7,117 nt of DNA from CAVSUR01 sp052143655 (GTDB taxonomy: Bacteria > Actinomycetota > Actinomycetes > Streptosporangiales > Streptosporangiaceae), in assembly GCA_052143655.1 (NCBI GenBank), contig JBKQSL010000430.1:1-7117 (forward strand), in the 5' to 3' direction. Position 1 is the stretch's first letter. Each line of letters begins with the position of its first letter. The notes beneath the pieces were generated by a model, which saw nothing but the letters and a program-made list of their open reading frames with translations, made no database searches and was not told the DNA's origin. A program made the position numbers and the translations under genes. Below, in pieces: positions 1 through 4,392 of this stretch.

Positions 1-1
1 C

Positions 2-172
2 CTGTCCGCCGACATCTGGACCGGTCACGCCGACCTGCGCTCGATCAACGAGGTGTACCTGTTCGCCGTGCTCATCCTGCTGGGCGGCAGGAACCGCCGG
101 CTGCCCGCGCTGGCCTGGTGCGCAGGGGTCACGGCGCTGATCGCCGCCATCCACCAGGCCCTGTTCCTGTGA
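2..172 (+). CDS. C-terminal end of a multi-span membrane protein (5' end outside window)
   Basis: The frame is open from the first base of the window and ends at TGA 170-172, giving 56 residues. The visible part starts LSADIWTGHADLRS. It continues into a hydrophobic segment (NEVYLFAVLILLGG), a short basic loop (RNRRL) and a second hydrophobic segment ending IAAIHQALFL at the stop. Codon third positions are almost all G or C, as expected for a real gene here. The protein is therefore an integral membrane protein ending with a transmembrane helix, with a positively charged loop that probably faces the cytoplasm. I do not recognise the family from 56 residues, so no function is given. A hairpin lies 11 bases after the stop. 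Confidence 0.7.
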   Translation: MSADIWTGHADLRSINEVYLFAVLILLGGRNRRLPALAWCAGVTALIAAIHQALFL

Positions 173-183
173 CCGGCTCCCGG

Positions 184-207
184 CCCCGGCCCTGGACCGG
201 CCCGGGG
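184..207 (+). terminator. Possible terminator hairpin after the membrane-protein gene
   Basis: CCCCGGCCC (184-192) and GGCCCGGGG (199-207) can pair over nine positions with one mismatch around a six-base loop, 11 bases after the stop at 172. There is no T-run, so it could only be a GC-rich actinomycete-type terminator. G+C-only repeats are common nearby, so chance pairing is possible. Confidence 0.3.
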
Positions 208-280
208 ACCTCGTGCTACGAAGAGGCACTGATCAGCGCGGCGCGCCCGTTCGTGCCGGCCCGAGCAGGAAGGTGCCACA

Positions 281-733
281 GTGACTAACGGCCCGGCCCG
301 GTCCGGCCGCCGCCGGTCCGGCCGCCGCCGGCCCGGCCGTGCCGGGCCGGGCCGGGCCGGCCTCGGCTTCGCGGTGGCCCGGGACAAGCCCGGCGGGTTC
401 ACCGGCCGTGACGCCCTGCTGCGGGCCCGCGCCGCCGGGGCGCCGCAGCGGCGGGTGGTCAGCCTGGTCGCCGAGGACCCGCAGGCGGACCTGTTCGGCA
501 ACGAGCCGGTGCTGCTGGACGGCCAGTGGGTCGGCTACCTGCGGGCGGCCGCGTTCGGCTACCCGGTGGGCAGCGGCGTCGGCCTGGCGCAGGTCGGCTG
601 CGACGACGGCGTCACCAGCGCGTGGCTGAAGAGCGGCGACTTCCGGGTCCGCACGCTGGCCGGCGATATCCCGGTGCGGCTGCAGCTGGGGCCGCTGTAT
701 GACCCGCCGCGGCCGCGCATCCTGGACCGCTAG
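281..733 (+). pseudogene. Remnant of a dimethylglycine/sarcosine dehydrogenase-like gene: only the GcvT C-terminal domain remains
   Basis: The frame begins at GTG 281 with a good ribosome site (AGGAAGG, 267-273, seven bases upstream) and encodes 150 residues. Residues 1-27 are almost only Gly, Arg, Pro, Ala and Ser and come from G+C-only repeats. From about residue 28 the sequence becomes GFAVARDKPGGFTGRDALL, then RVVSLVAEDPQADLFGNEPV, GYLRAAAFGYPVG and finally GPLYDPPRPR near the end. This order of motifs is the C-terminal aminomethyltransferase (GcvT-C) part of dimethylglycine oxidase and sarcosine dehydrogenase-like proteins, which transfer the oxidised methyl group to tetrahydrofolate. 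Those proteins are usually about 800 residues, with an N-terminal FAD oxidoreductase domain and the tetrahydrofolate-binding GcvT body, both absent here. I infer a large internal deletion that kept the start and the tail. Expression of a small domain protein cannot be excluded. The stop TAG overlaps the stop of the convergent gene. Confidence 0.7.
300..358. repeat. G+C-only tandem repeats at the deletion junction of the GcvT remnant
   Basis: GGTCCGGCCGCCGCC occurs twice exactly, at 300-314 and 315-329. A degraded third copy follows at 330-343, and then three copies of the pentamer GGGCC at 344-358. Apart from two T in the 15-mers and one in the degraded copy, the tract is only G and C. It sits exactly where unrelated low-complexity residues give way to conserved GcvT sequence, so it marks the likely junction of the deletion. 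It is also a place where assembly or polymerase slippage could go wrong. Confidence 0.75.
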
Positions 734-1245
734 TCGCCGCTGCCGTCTGCGGGCTGGTCCTGCGTGAAGATCTCCTCACCGGGCGGGGCGTCGATGACCG
801 GTACCGGCTCCAGTCCGATCTTCTCGGCGATCCGGGTCAGCAGCTCGTCCTGGGCGGCGAGATGGCCCTGCACGTGCGCCATCTCGTGCAGGGTGGCGCT
901 CGCGTCGTGGAACGTCGCCTCCGCGCGCTTGTCCGCCGCGGCGGCCTGCACATTCTGCCCCACCATGATGACCGACAGCAGGACCAGCTGCAGGAACGTC
1001 TGCGCCACCCAGGAAACGACCGCCGCGGCCCCGGCGCGGATCGCATCCGGCAAGCTGATCAGGTCGAACAGGCCGAACGCGTAGGCGCACCACATGCTGC
1101 CCACCACCGTGGTGACGAGCAGCGCGACCCGGGTGTTGAACCGGTTGATCGCCGTGCCGCGGGGCAGGAAGTCAGCCACCCTGACCGGGCTGTCAGCTAG
1201 CCGGGACGCGATGCGCGGATGACGGATGTGCTGGTACAAGGTCAT
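730..1245 (-). CDS. Two-span membrane protein resembling DUF1003
   Basis: This is a 171-residue protein starting at ATG 1245, with GAAAGG (minus strand, 1253-1258) seven bases upstream. The N-terminal third is basic and cytoplasm-like (MTLYQHIRHPRIASRL). Two hydrophobic helices follow at about residues 41-64 (VALLVTTVVGSMWCAYAFGL) and 73-95 (AVVSWVAQTFLQLVLLSVIM), joined by a short loop with the LISLPDAI motif. Directly after helix 2 comes VGQNVQAAAADKRAE and a charged amphipathic helix, likely a coiled coil. Two close membrane helices followed by a QN motif and a charged helix are what DUF1003 proteins show, and actinomycetes carry close relatives of this sequence. The biochemical role of the family is not known. 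The gene stands alone: it converges on the GcvT remnant (4-base overlap) and is separated from the next minus-strand gene by three hairpins. The acidic tail (PPGEEIFTQDQPADGSGD) is probably disordered. Confidence 0.82.
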   Translation of the reverse strand: MTLYQHIRHPRIASRLADSPVRVADFLPRGTAINRFNTRVALLVTTVVGSMWCAYAFGLFDLISLPDAIRAGAAAVVSWVAQTFLQLVLLSVIMVGQNVQAAAADKRAEATFHDASATLHEMAHVQGHLAAQDELLTRIAEKIGLEPVPVIDAPPGEEIFTQDQPADGSGD

Positions 1246-1298
1246 GAACGGGCCTTTCGTCGGCGCGGCCGGGCGCGGTGGCTGGGCGCTATGACTGG

Positions 1299-1315
1299 CC
1301 GGCGGGACCCGCCGG
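1299..1315. promoter_or_regulatory. Perfect palindrome upstream of the DUF1003-like gene
   Basis: CCGGCGGG-A-CCCGCCGG is an exact 8-bp inverted repeat around a single base. It lies 54-70 bases upstream of the start codon at 1245, a normal position for an operator. No clear -35/-10 pair is visible beside it, so it could instead be one of the chain of terminator-like hairpins in this gap. Confidence 0.4.
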
Positions 1316-1326
1316 ATAACGGACCG

Positions 1327-1342
1327 CCGGGCGACCGCCCGG
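1327..1342 (-). terminator. Short perfect hairpin in the gap between two minus-strand genes
   Basis: CCGGGC (1327-1332) pairs exactly with GCCCGG (1337-1342) around the four-base loop GACC. It lies between two other perfect hairpins and about 135 bases beyond the stop of the MmcQ/YjbR gene. There is no T-run. Confidence 0.35.
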
Positions 1343-1351
1343 GCCGTCCCG

Positions 1352-1379
1352 GCTCCGGTCCGCCGTGCGGGACCGGAGC
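1352..1379 (-). terminator. Hairpin with 10-bp perfect stem, probable terminator of the MmcQ/YjbR gene
   Basis: GCTCCGGTCC (1352-1361) pairs exactly with GGACCGGAGC (1370-1379) around an eight-base loop. It is the first strong hairpin met by a transcript leaving the minus-strand gene that stops at 1479, about 100 bases further on. The stem is long and GC-rich with no T-run, as is common for actinomycete terminators. Confidence 0.5.
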
Positions 1380-1478
1380 AGCCGGACTGTTCCGTCGCAG
1401 AACGTTACTGGATGCTCGCGGCCGGATCGGACTGCCGCCGAGCCCGGGCAGACGCGCATGACGCCGGGCATGCCGGGC

Positions 1479-1865
1479 CTACCGGCCCAGATATTCCCGG
1501 GCTAGGTTGGCCGGGGCGCACGCCAGCCAGCCGTCGACGATCGCGTCCCGCAGGGCAGCGCCGGAGACCGTGTTCAGCTGGATGAGCACGGCCGGGTACC
1601 CGTCGAAATGCGGGATCGTGAAGAACGGCCCGGGGTTGGCGGCGAGCATGGCCTCCTTCTCGCCGAGGTCGGCCACGCTGACAGCAAGGATCTCCCCGGC
1701 GGGCGGCACCGCGTCGCCGAACCGGCGGATGTCGGCCTTGCTGAACGGCCGTTCCCAGGCGAAGGCCTTCGCGCCGACGAACCACGTCCGGTTGCCGTGC
1801 CGCTCGCGCTCGGTCACCTGCGGCAGTTCCAGCGCCATCCGCGCGGCGTCATCCAGGCTCGCCAT
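1479..1865 (-). CDS. MmcQ/YjbR family protein
   Basis: This is a 128-residue protein with ATG at 1865; GGTAGG (1869-1874, minus strand) is close in front of it with only three bases of spacing. The sequence follows the MmcQ/YjbR family over its full length: an N-terminal helix (ALELPQVTERERHG), then NRTWFVGAKAFAWERPFSKA, an alternating strand region (EILAVSVADLGEKEAML), the family-typical FFTIPHFDGYPAVLIQL, and a C-terminal helix with DAIVDGWLACAPANLAREYL. The family has a CyaY-like double-wing fold and is often labelled DNA-binding. Its cellular role is unsettled, and nothing here shows a DNA target. Length is normal for the family, with no sign of damage. It is transcribed away from the DUF4388-like gene, with a 349-base divergent region between them. 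Confidence 0.92.
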   Translation of the reverse strand: MASLDDAARMALELPQVTERERHGNRTWFVGAKAFAWERPFSKADIRRFGDAVPPAGEILAVSVADLGEKEAMLAANPGPFFTIPHFDGYPAVLIQLNTVSGAALRDAIVDGWLACAPANLAREYLGR

Positions 1866-1920
1866 CTGCCTACCGTACTGCGCGGCGCTGGCCGGGACCG
1901 GTCAGCGACCGCCGACAGCC

Positions 1921-1960
1921 CCGCAGGGTCCCCAGGACACCCGCAGGGTCCCCAGGACAT
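1921..1960. repeat. Tandem 20-bp repeat with embedded GTCC-N3-GGAC dyads, possible operator pair
   Basis: CCGCAGGGTCCCCAGGACAC (1921-1940) is followed directly by a second copy (1941-1960) that differs only in its last base. Each copy contains a short dyad, GTCC-CCA-GGAC, at 1928-1938 and 1948-1958. The dyads are exactly 20 bp apart, about two turns of the helix, so they face the same side. They lie 63-93 bases upstream of the MmcQ/YjbR start, a plausible operator position. A simple replication-slippage duplication would look the same. Confidence 0.5.
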
Positions 1961-2062
1961 GCGGTTTGCGGAAGCCACCCTGACCGCCCGGCGGCAGAAC
2001 GGTGTCCTGCCAGCTCATGTGCCTGGCGAAAGAGGCTGACGCGCGCGGGCGGCGGCCTGCCC

Positions 2063-2080
2063 GGGACGAAAGTCCCTTTT
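2063..2080 (+). terminator. GAAA-tetraloop hairpin followed by TTTT, upstream of the DUF4388-like gene
   Basis: GGGAC (2063-2067) and GTCCC (2072-2076) form a perfect 5-bp stem capped by the stable tetraloop GAAA, followed at once by TTTT (2077-2080). This is the only hairpin in the window with a T-run in the classical intrinsic-terminator arrangement. It points the same way as the downstream gene and lies 135 bases before its start, so it could be an attenuator in a long 5' leader. The stem is short, which limits confidence. Confidence 0.45.
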
Positions 2081-2116
2081 CCGCCGCTCCGGGCCCGGTG
2101 ACCTGGCCGGGAATCC

Positions 2117-2137
2117 CCCGGCCGGCCGCCGGCCGGG
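2117..2137. promoter_or_regulatory. 9-bp perfect inverted repeat upstream of the DUF4388-like gene
   Basis: CCCGGCCGG (2117-2125) and CCGGCCGGG (2129-2137) are exact inverted copies around three bases. They end 77 bases before the preferred start at 2215. A repressor site or an RNA hairpin are both possible. The arms are only G and C, so some chance matches of this kind are expected in this genome. Confidence 0.35.
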
Positions 2138-2214
2138 CTACGCTGCTGCCCAGCCAGGGCGGGGTTGCTGTTCCGCCTGACCATGGCGCCACAGCGGGCA
2201 CTTGCGGGGCGGGG

Positions 2215-3165
2215 ATGGGACCTGAGCGGGGCGGGCCTGCGGCCGAGACGGTGCCGCAGGTCGCCGAGGAGCTGTATGCGCTGGCTCGCAGCGGCGCCTG
2301 CGGGATGCTGGCCGTCGACGGGAATCCGGGCGGTGCGGTGTACCTGGCCGACGGCTGCGTGACGTACGCCGAGTCGGCAGCGGTCCCGGACCTCGGCGCC
2401 CGTCTCACCGGATCGGGACGGCTCACCGCCTTGCAGTGGCGGCTGCTGTCGGGGCAGCTGCGCGGCACGGCCGGGGGCGTCGGCGTGCTCGCGCAGCGTG
2501 GCCTCATCTCCGCGGACGTGCTGCACGCGGTGCTGCGCTCGGCGGTCATGGACGCGCTGATCGCGCTGACGGTGCCGCTGGCGGGTGAGCCGTTCTCGGC
2601 CCGGACCTGGTTCGCGCCGCGGGAACGGCACTGGGCGGGGTCGGTGCTCCGGCTGGACATCGAGTCGGTGCGCCGCCAGGTGACCGCGAGCGCCAGCCAG
2701 CTGGCCGCGCACGGGGTGCCGCCGGGCGGCCGACCCGAGCTGTCGGACCTCACCCGGCCCTGGGCGGTGCTGACAGCCGGGCAGTGGCAGCTTGCCAGCG
2801 GCATCAACGGCCGCCTGACGGTCCGGGAACTCGCCTGGCGGCACGGGCTGGCGCTGCACGAGACCGCGGAACGGGTGGCCGAGCTGGTCAGCCTCGGGCT
2901 GTGCACGGTGCACGAGCACGGCCGGGTCGATGCTGCGGCTGGCGCGCCCGCGCGATTGCCGGCCGGCCAGCCCGGTTCCGCGCCCCGCGCACCGGCAGCG
3001 CTGCCGGCCCGCACCCCGGGCGCCTCCATGCACGGCCCGCAGGCGGCCGTGATACCCGTACAGCGAGCCGGGCGGCCAGCCCCCTGGGATGCCTCATGGT
3101 CAGCGCCGGCGCATCATCCCGACCTGCTGCACCGGATGCTGGAGGGCCTGCGGCGGCTCGGCTAG
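2215..3165 (+). CDS. DUF4388-like protein with C-terminal helical (winged-helix-like) domain
   Basis: From ATG 2215 this is a 316-residue protein. Residues 14-125 fit the DUF4388 (PatA N-terminal-like) pattern known from actinomycete regulators: VAEELYALARSGACGMLAVDG, GGAVYLADGCVTYAES, LGARLTGSGRLTALQW and VLAQRGLISADVLHAVLRSA. RERHWAGSVLRLD (137-149) follows. A compact helical region (about 170-223), with PWAVLTAGQWQLASGINGR, TVRELAWRHGL and VAELVSLGLCTVHEHG, resembles a winged-helix module. Then comes a Pro/Ala-rich linker (230-295) and a short closing helix, HHPDLLHRMLEGLRRLG. Relatives are often encoded near Roadblock/LC7 proteins and small GTPases, but none is here. The role is probably regulatory or scaffolding; no activity can be assigned. 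The frame stays open upstream to GTG 2002, but those 71 codons are low-complexity and contain the tetraloop hairpin. GGGG at 2206-2209 gives ATG 2215 a modest ribosome site. The exact start remains uncertain. Confidence 0.8.
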   Translation: MGPERGGPAAETVPQVAEELYALARSGACGMLAVDGNPGGAVYLADGCVTYAESAAVPDLGARLTGSGRLTALQWRLLSGQLRGTAGGVGVLAQRGLISADVLHAVLRSAVMDALIALTVPLAGEPFSARTWFAPRERHWAGSVLRLDIESVRRQVTASASQLAAHGVPPGGRPELSDLTRPWAVLTAGQWQLASGINGRLTVRELAWRHGLALHETAERVAELVSLGLCTVHEHGRVDAAAGAPARLPAGQPGSAPRAPAALPARTPGASMHGPQAAVIPVQRAGRPAPWDASWSAPAHHPDLLHRMLEGLRRLG

Positions 3166-3168
3166 CGG

Positions 3169-3192
3169 CCAGGCGACGCGCGACTCGCCTGG
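3169..3192 (+). terminator. Hairpin directly after the DUF4388-like gene
   Basis: CCAGGCGA (3169-3176) and TCGCCTGG (3185-3192) form a perfect 8-bp stem with an eight-base loop, starting four bases after the stop at 3165. Position and perfection argue for a terminator or 3'-end stabiliser. There is no T-run. Confidence 0.55.
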
Positions 3193-3258
3193 GCACGCGA
3201 ACGCGCCGGGACCGGCTGACTCTCCTCGGCTGCCCCGGGCGCTGCCGGCGGACCGCCC

Positions 3259-3294
3259 GGGGCGCCCGGCCGGGTAATTCCGGCCGGGCGCCCC
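3259..3294. terminator. Strong bidirectional terminator hairpin, 15-bp perfect stem
   Basis: GGGGCGCCCGGCCGG (3259-3273) pairs exactly with CCGGCCGGGCGCCCC (3280-3294) around the six-base loop GTAATT. It is the longest perfect inverted repeat I found in the window. It lies between two convergent units, the DUF4388-like gene (stop 3165) and the minus-strand pseudogene (stop 3378), where a terminator serving both strands is expected. No T-run follows on either side. Confidence 0.75.
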
Positions 3295-3362
3295 GTTATG
3301 CTGCCGGAATCTCCGGGCGATCATTCATCGCGCGGCTCTGAGATTCTCTTTTCAGCAGCTGC

Positions 3363-3385
3363 GGCTCACGGCCAGGCTCACGGCC
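3363..3385. repeat. 12-bp tandem repeat across the pseudogene stop codon
   Basis: GGCTCACGGCC occurs at 3363-3373 and again at 3375-3385, separated by one base. The second copy contains the stop codon of the minus-strand pseudogene (3378-3380). It looks like a small slippage duplication at the end of the gene. Confidence 0.6.
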
Positions 3386-4072
3386 CCTCAGCCGTTCCGC
3401 AGTGCCAGCCCTGGGTCACGCCGCTGTTGTCGCACGCATCGACAGATATGTTTCCGAAGTTGAAGAGACCATTTTCGGTTGACCAGTTCACTCCTGTACT
3501 CTGGCCATTCGGCGCATACCTGGCTTTCTTGATCAGCGGGTCATAGTTAGCTGTACCCACCGTATATTTGACGTACAGGTACTCGTAAACTGGCACGGTC
3601 ACCCGCTCGCCATTTTCATAGGTAAGTAAGGGTGTACTGGCAGTCTGGGTTGTTATCCCAGAGTTCTCCCCAGACGTCGAGAGTCGCATCTTCCAGGCCT
3701 ACGCTTGTCCACTCGATATCCCGTTGAACCCGCCGCGGCTGGTGCGGGGGCTTACGGAATACGGCCCGTAGTCCGGCCTGACGCTCCCGCCGCTCCTGGA
3801 ACCAGCGCGGGAACCGGCCGTCCTCGACAGGATCGCGGCCAGCGCCCGCGTCTCCGTCCGCGACAGCCTGACCTTCATCTTGATCCTGACCGGGATTCTC
3901 TTGCCCACCTGGGCCGTGCCCGAGTCCGCGATCCGGGCTGGACGGGCCGATGCGCTGGCGGAGGCCGCGCCGGCCCGACCGCCAGCCCGGCGATGACAGA
4001 AGCCGCGAGTGCCGCGGCTGCGCCGCACCGGAATGCAATAACAGGCAGATTAACCGGCATTCTGATAAGCAT
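3378..4072 (-). pseudogene. Decayed gene for a secreted protein, broken by three frameshifts
   Basis: Reading on the minus strand from ATG 4072 (or ATG 4060), the first frame encodes a signal peptide: MPVNLPVIAF, then CGAAAALAASVIAGLAVG. Near 3970-3978 the coding signal moves to a second frame that continues GAASASASARPARIADSG, with Ala-Ser-Ala sites suited to signal peptidase I, and then KRIPVRIKMKVRLSRTETR. Near 3830-3845 it moves to a third frame with DGRFPRWFQERRERQAGL and WTSVGLEDATLDVWGELWDN, which stops at 3616. The last part, TYENGERVTVPVYEYLYVKY through VDACDNSGVTQGWHCGT, lies in another frame ending at 3378. Third codon positions support each segment in turn. The ancestral protein was about 230 residues, secreted, with cysteines in its C-terminal part. 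I do not recognise the family. No convincing ribosome site precedes the start. Base composition is about 50% G+C at both ends and about 80% in part of the middle, suggesting foreign or mosaic origin. Segment order is inferred. Confidence 0.65.
3623..3630. repeat. 4-bp tandem duplication (TAAG TAAG) that explains one frameshift
   Basis: On the plus strand TAAG is repeated at 3623-3626 and 3627-3630 (CTTA CTTA on the coding strand). Removing one copy joins the third and fourth reading frames of the pseudogene exactly, giving NPDCQYTLTYENGERV without a break. It is therefore the most likely cause of that frameshift. Confidence 0.6.
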
Positions 4073-4143
4073 ATTATGGAAGCAGGCCTGGCGCACATCC
4101 CGGATGGCCCTGCCCCGAGCGCATGACCCAAGACGCCCAGGAC

Positions 4144-4164
4144 GCTGCCGCTGATCAGCGCAGC
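4144..4164. promoter_or_regulatory. Extended palindrome centred on TGATCA
   Basis: CGCTGATCAGCG (4149-4160) is a perfect 12-bp palindrome, flanked by GCTG (4144-4147) and CAGC (4161-4164), which also match each other with one base unpaired on the left. It could be a protein site. It lies about 75-90 bases upstream of the pseudogene start and over 230 upstream of the STAND gene, so its target is unclear. Confidence 0.4.
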
Positions 4165-4166
4165 CG

Positions 4167-4186
4167 GGCCGTACGCGGCCGTACGC
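4167..4186. repeat. Two tandem copies of GGCCGTACGC
   Basis: The 10-bp unit GGCCGTACGC occurs twice exactly, at 4167-4176 and 4177-4186. Each copy carries the palindrome CGTACG, so the two palindromes are one helical turn apart. It starts three bases after the neighbouring palindrome. Possible clustered binding sites, or simple slippage. Confidence 0.5.
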
Positions 4187-4258
4187 GGGCGCGATGCCCC
4201 TGCCGCATACGCGCGCCATTGGCAACCCGGCGCCTCATGCTCCATGTTCACTGCCATT

Positions 4259-4288
4259 AACCGGCGGTTTCACGGTAAAATGCCGGTT
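4259..4288. promoter_or_regulatory. Possible promoter of the STAND gene: inverted repeat enclosing TAAAAT
   Basis: AACCGGC (4259-4265) and GCCGGTT (4282-4288) are exact inverted copies around 16 bases. Between them is TAAAAT (4276-4281), which resembles a sigma-70-type -10 hexamer and is unusual in this GC-rich setting. No good -35 hexamer sits 16-18 bases upstream, so the promoter reading is tentative. Confidence 0.3.
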
Positions 4289-4294
4289 GATCCA

Positions 4295-4311
4295 GGATGT
4301 GGATCACATCC
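4295..4311. promoter_or_regulatory. Palindromic operator candidate upstream of the STAND regulator
   Basis: GGATGTG (4295-4301) and CACATCC (4305-4311) are exact inverted copies around GAT. The arms are mixed-sequence rather than G+C-only, so a chance match is less likely than for most hairpins here. The site lies 14-30 bases downstream of the TAAAAT hexamer and 81-97 bases before ATG 4393, a position where a bound protein would block transcription. The gene encodes an Xre-type DNA-binding domain, so autoregulation is a reasonable guess. Confidence 0.5.
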
Positions 4312-4392
4312 GTGAGGGTGCCTGGTCTCCCGGTCCGGGGCCTTGCGCCGCGCTTGAGCACCGCGTGACGGCAAGACCTGCAGAGGCCTGGG

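Larger units (their letters stand above)
1866..2214. other. Divergent intergenic region between the MmcQ/YjbR and DUF4388-like genes
   Basis: These 349 bases contain no gene I can support. Frames through here translate to low-complexity Arg/Gly/Pro/Ala sequence with no family resemblance. The region holds a tandem 20-bp repeat near the MmcQ side, a tetraloop hairpin followed by TTTT in the middle, and a 9-bp inverted repeat nearer the DUF4388 start. The spacing suggests two promoters facing away from each other, but no clear -10/-35 pair stands out. Confidence 0.6.
4073..4392. other. Regulatory gap between the secreted-protein pseudogene and the STAND regulator
   Basis: About 320 bases without a gene I can support. 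The part next to the pseudogene is relatively AT-rich. The middle holds a 12-bp palindrome and a 10-bp tandem repeat. The part from 4257 on, in front of the STAND gene, holds two further inverted repeats and a TAAAAT hexamer. It probably contains promoters in both directions. Confidence 0.6.

Noticed and set aside
307..312. RLPLAL in place of GLPLAL in the NB-ARC domain as a defect (protein residues 307-312)
   Set aside because: Arg at this position is common in actinomycete NB-ARC regulators as far as I recall, and all other switch motifs are intact.
25..501. A 158-codon minus-strand frame at the left end
   Set aside because: It is antisense to the membrane-protein tail and the GcvT remnant and is mostly Arg/Pro/Gly/Ala translated from G+C repeats.
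1921..1960. The tandem repeat as a CRISPR array
   Set aside because: Only two copies, directly adjacent with no spacers, and no cas gene nearby.
1507..2039. Plus-strand open frames across the MmcQ/YjbR gene and its upstream repeat
   Set aside because: They lie antisense to a clear family member and continue into the non-coding tandem repeat; the translations have no domain.
2002..2214. N-terminal extension of the DUF4388-like protein from GTG 2002
   Set aside because: The 71 extra residues are low-complexity and the stretch contains a tetraloop hairpin with TTTT and a 9-bp inverted repeat, which fits a leader better. It remains possible, so the start is marked uncertain.
3307..3346. GAATCTC / GAGATTC inverted repeat as a mobile-element end
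   Set aside because: Only 7 bp with a 26-base spacer, no transposase and no target-site duplication; it is more likely chance or a weak 3' hairpin.
3616..4257. A 213-codon minus-strand frame as an intact gene
   Set aside because: Its first ~110 codons have no family-like features and run across the signal peptide encoded in another frame. Only the final ~70 codons look like protein, as one segment of the broken secreted-protein gene.
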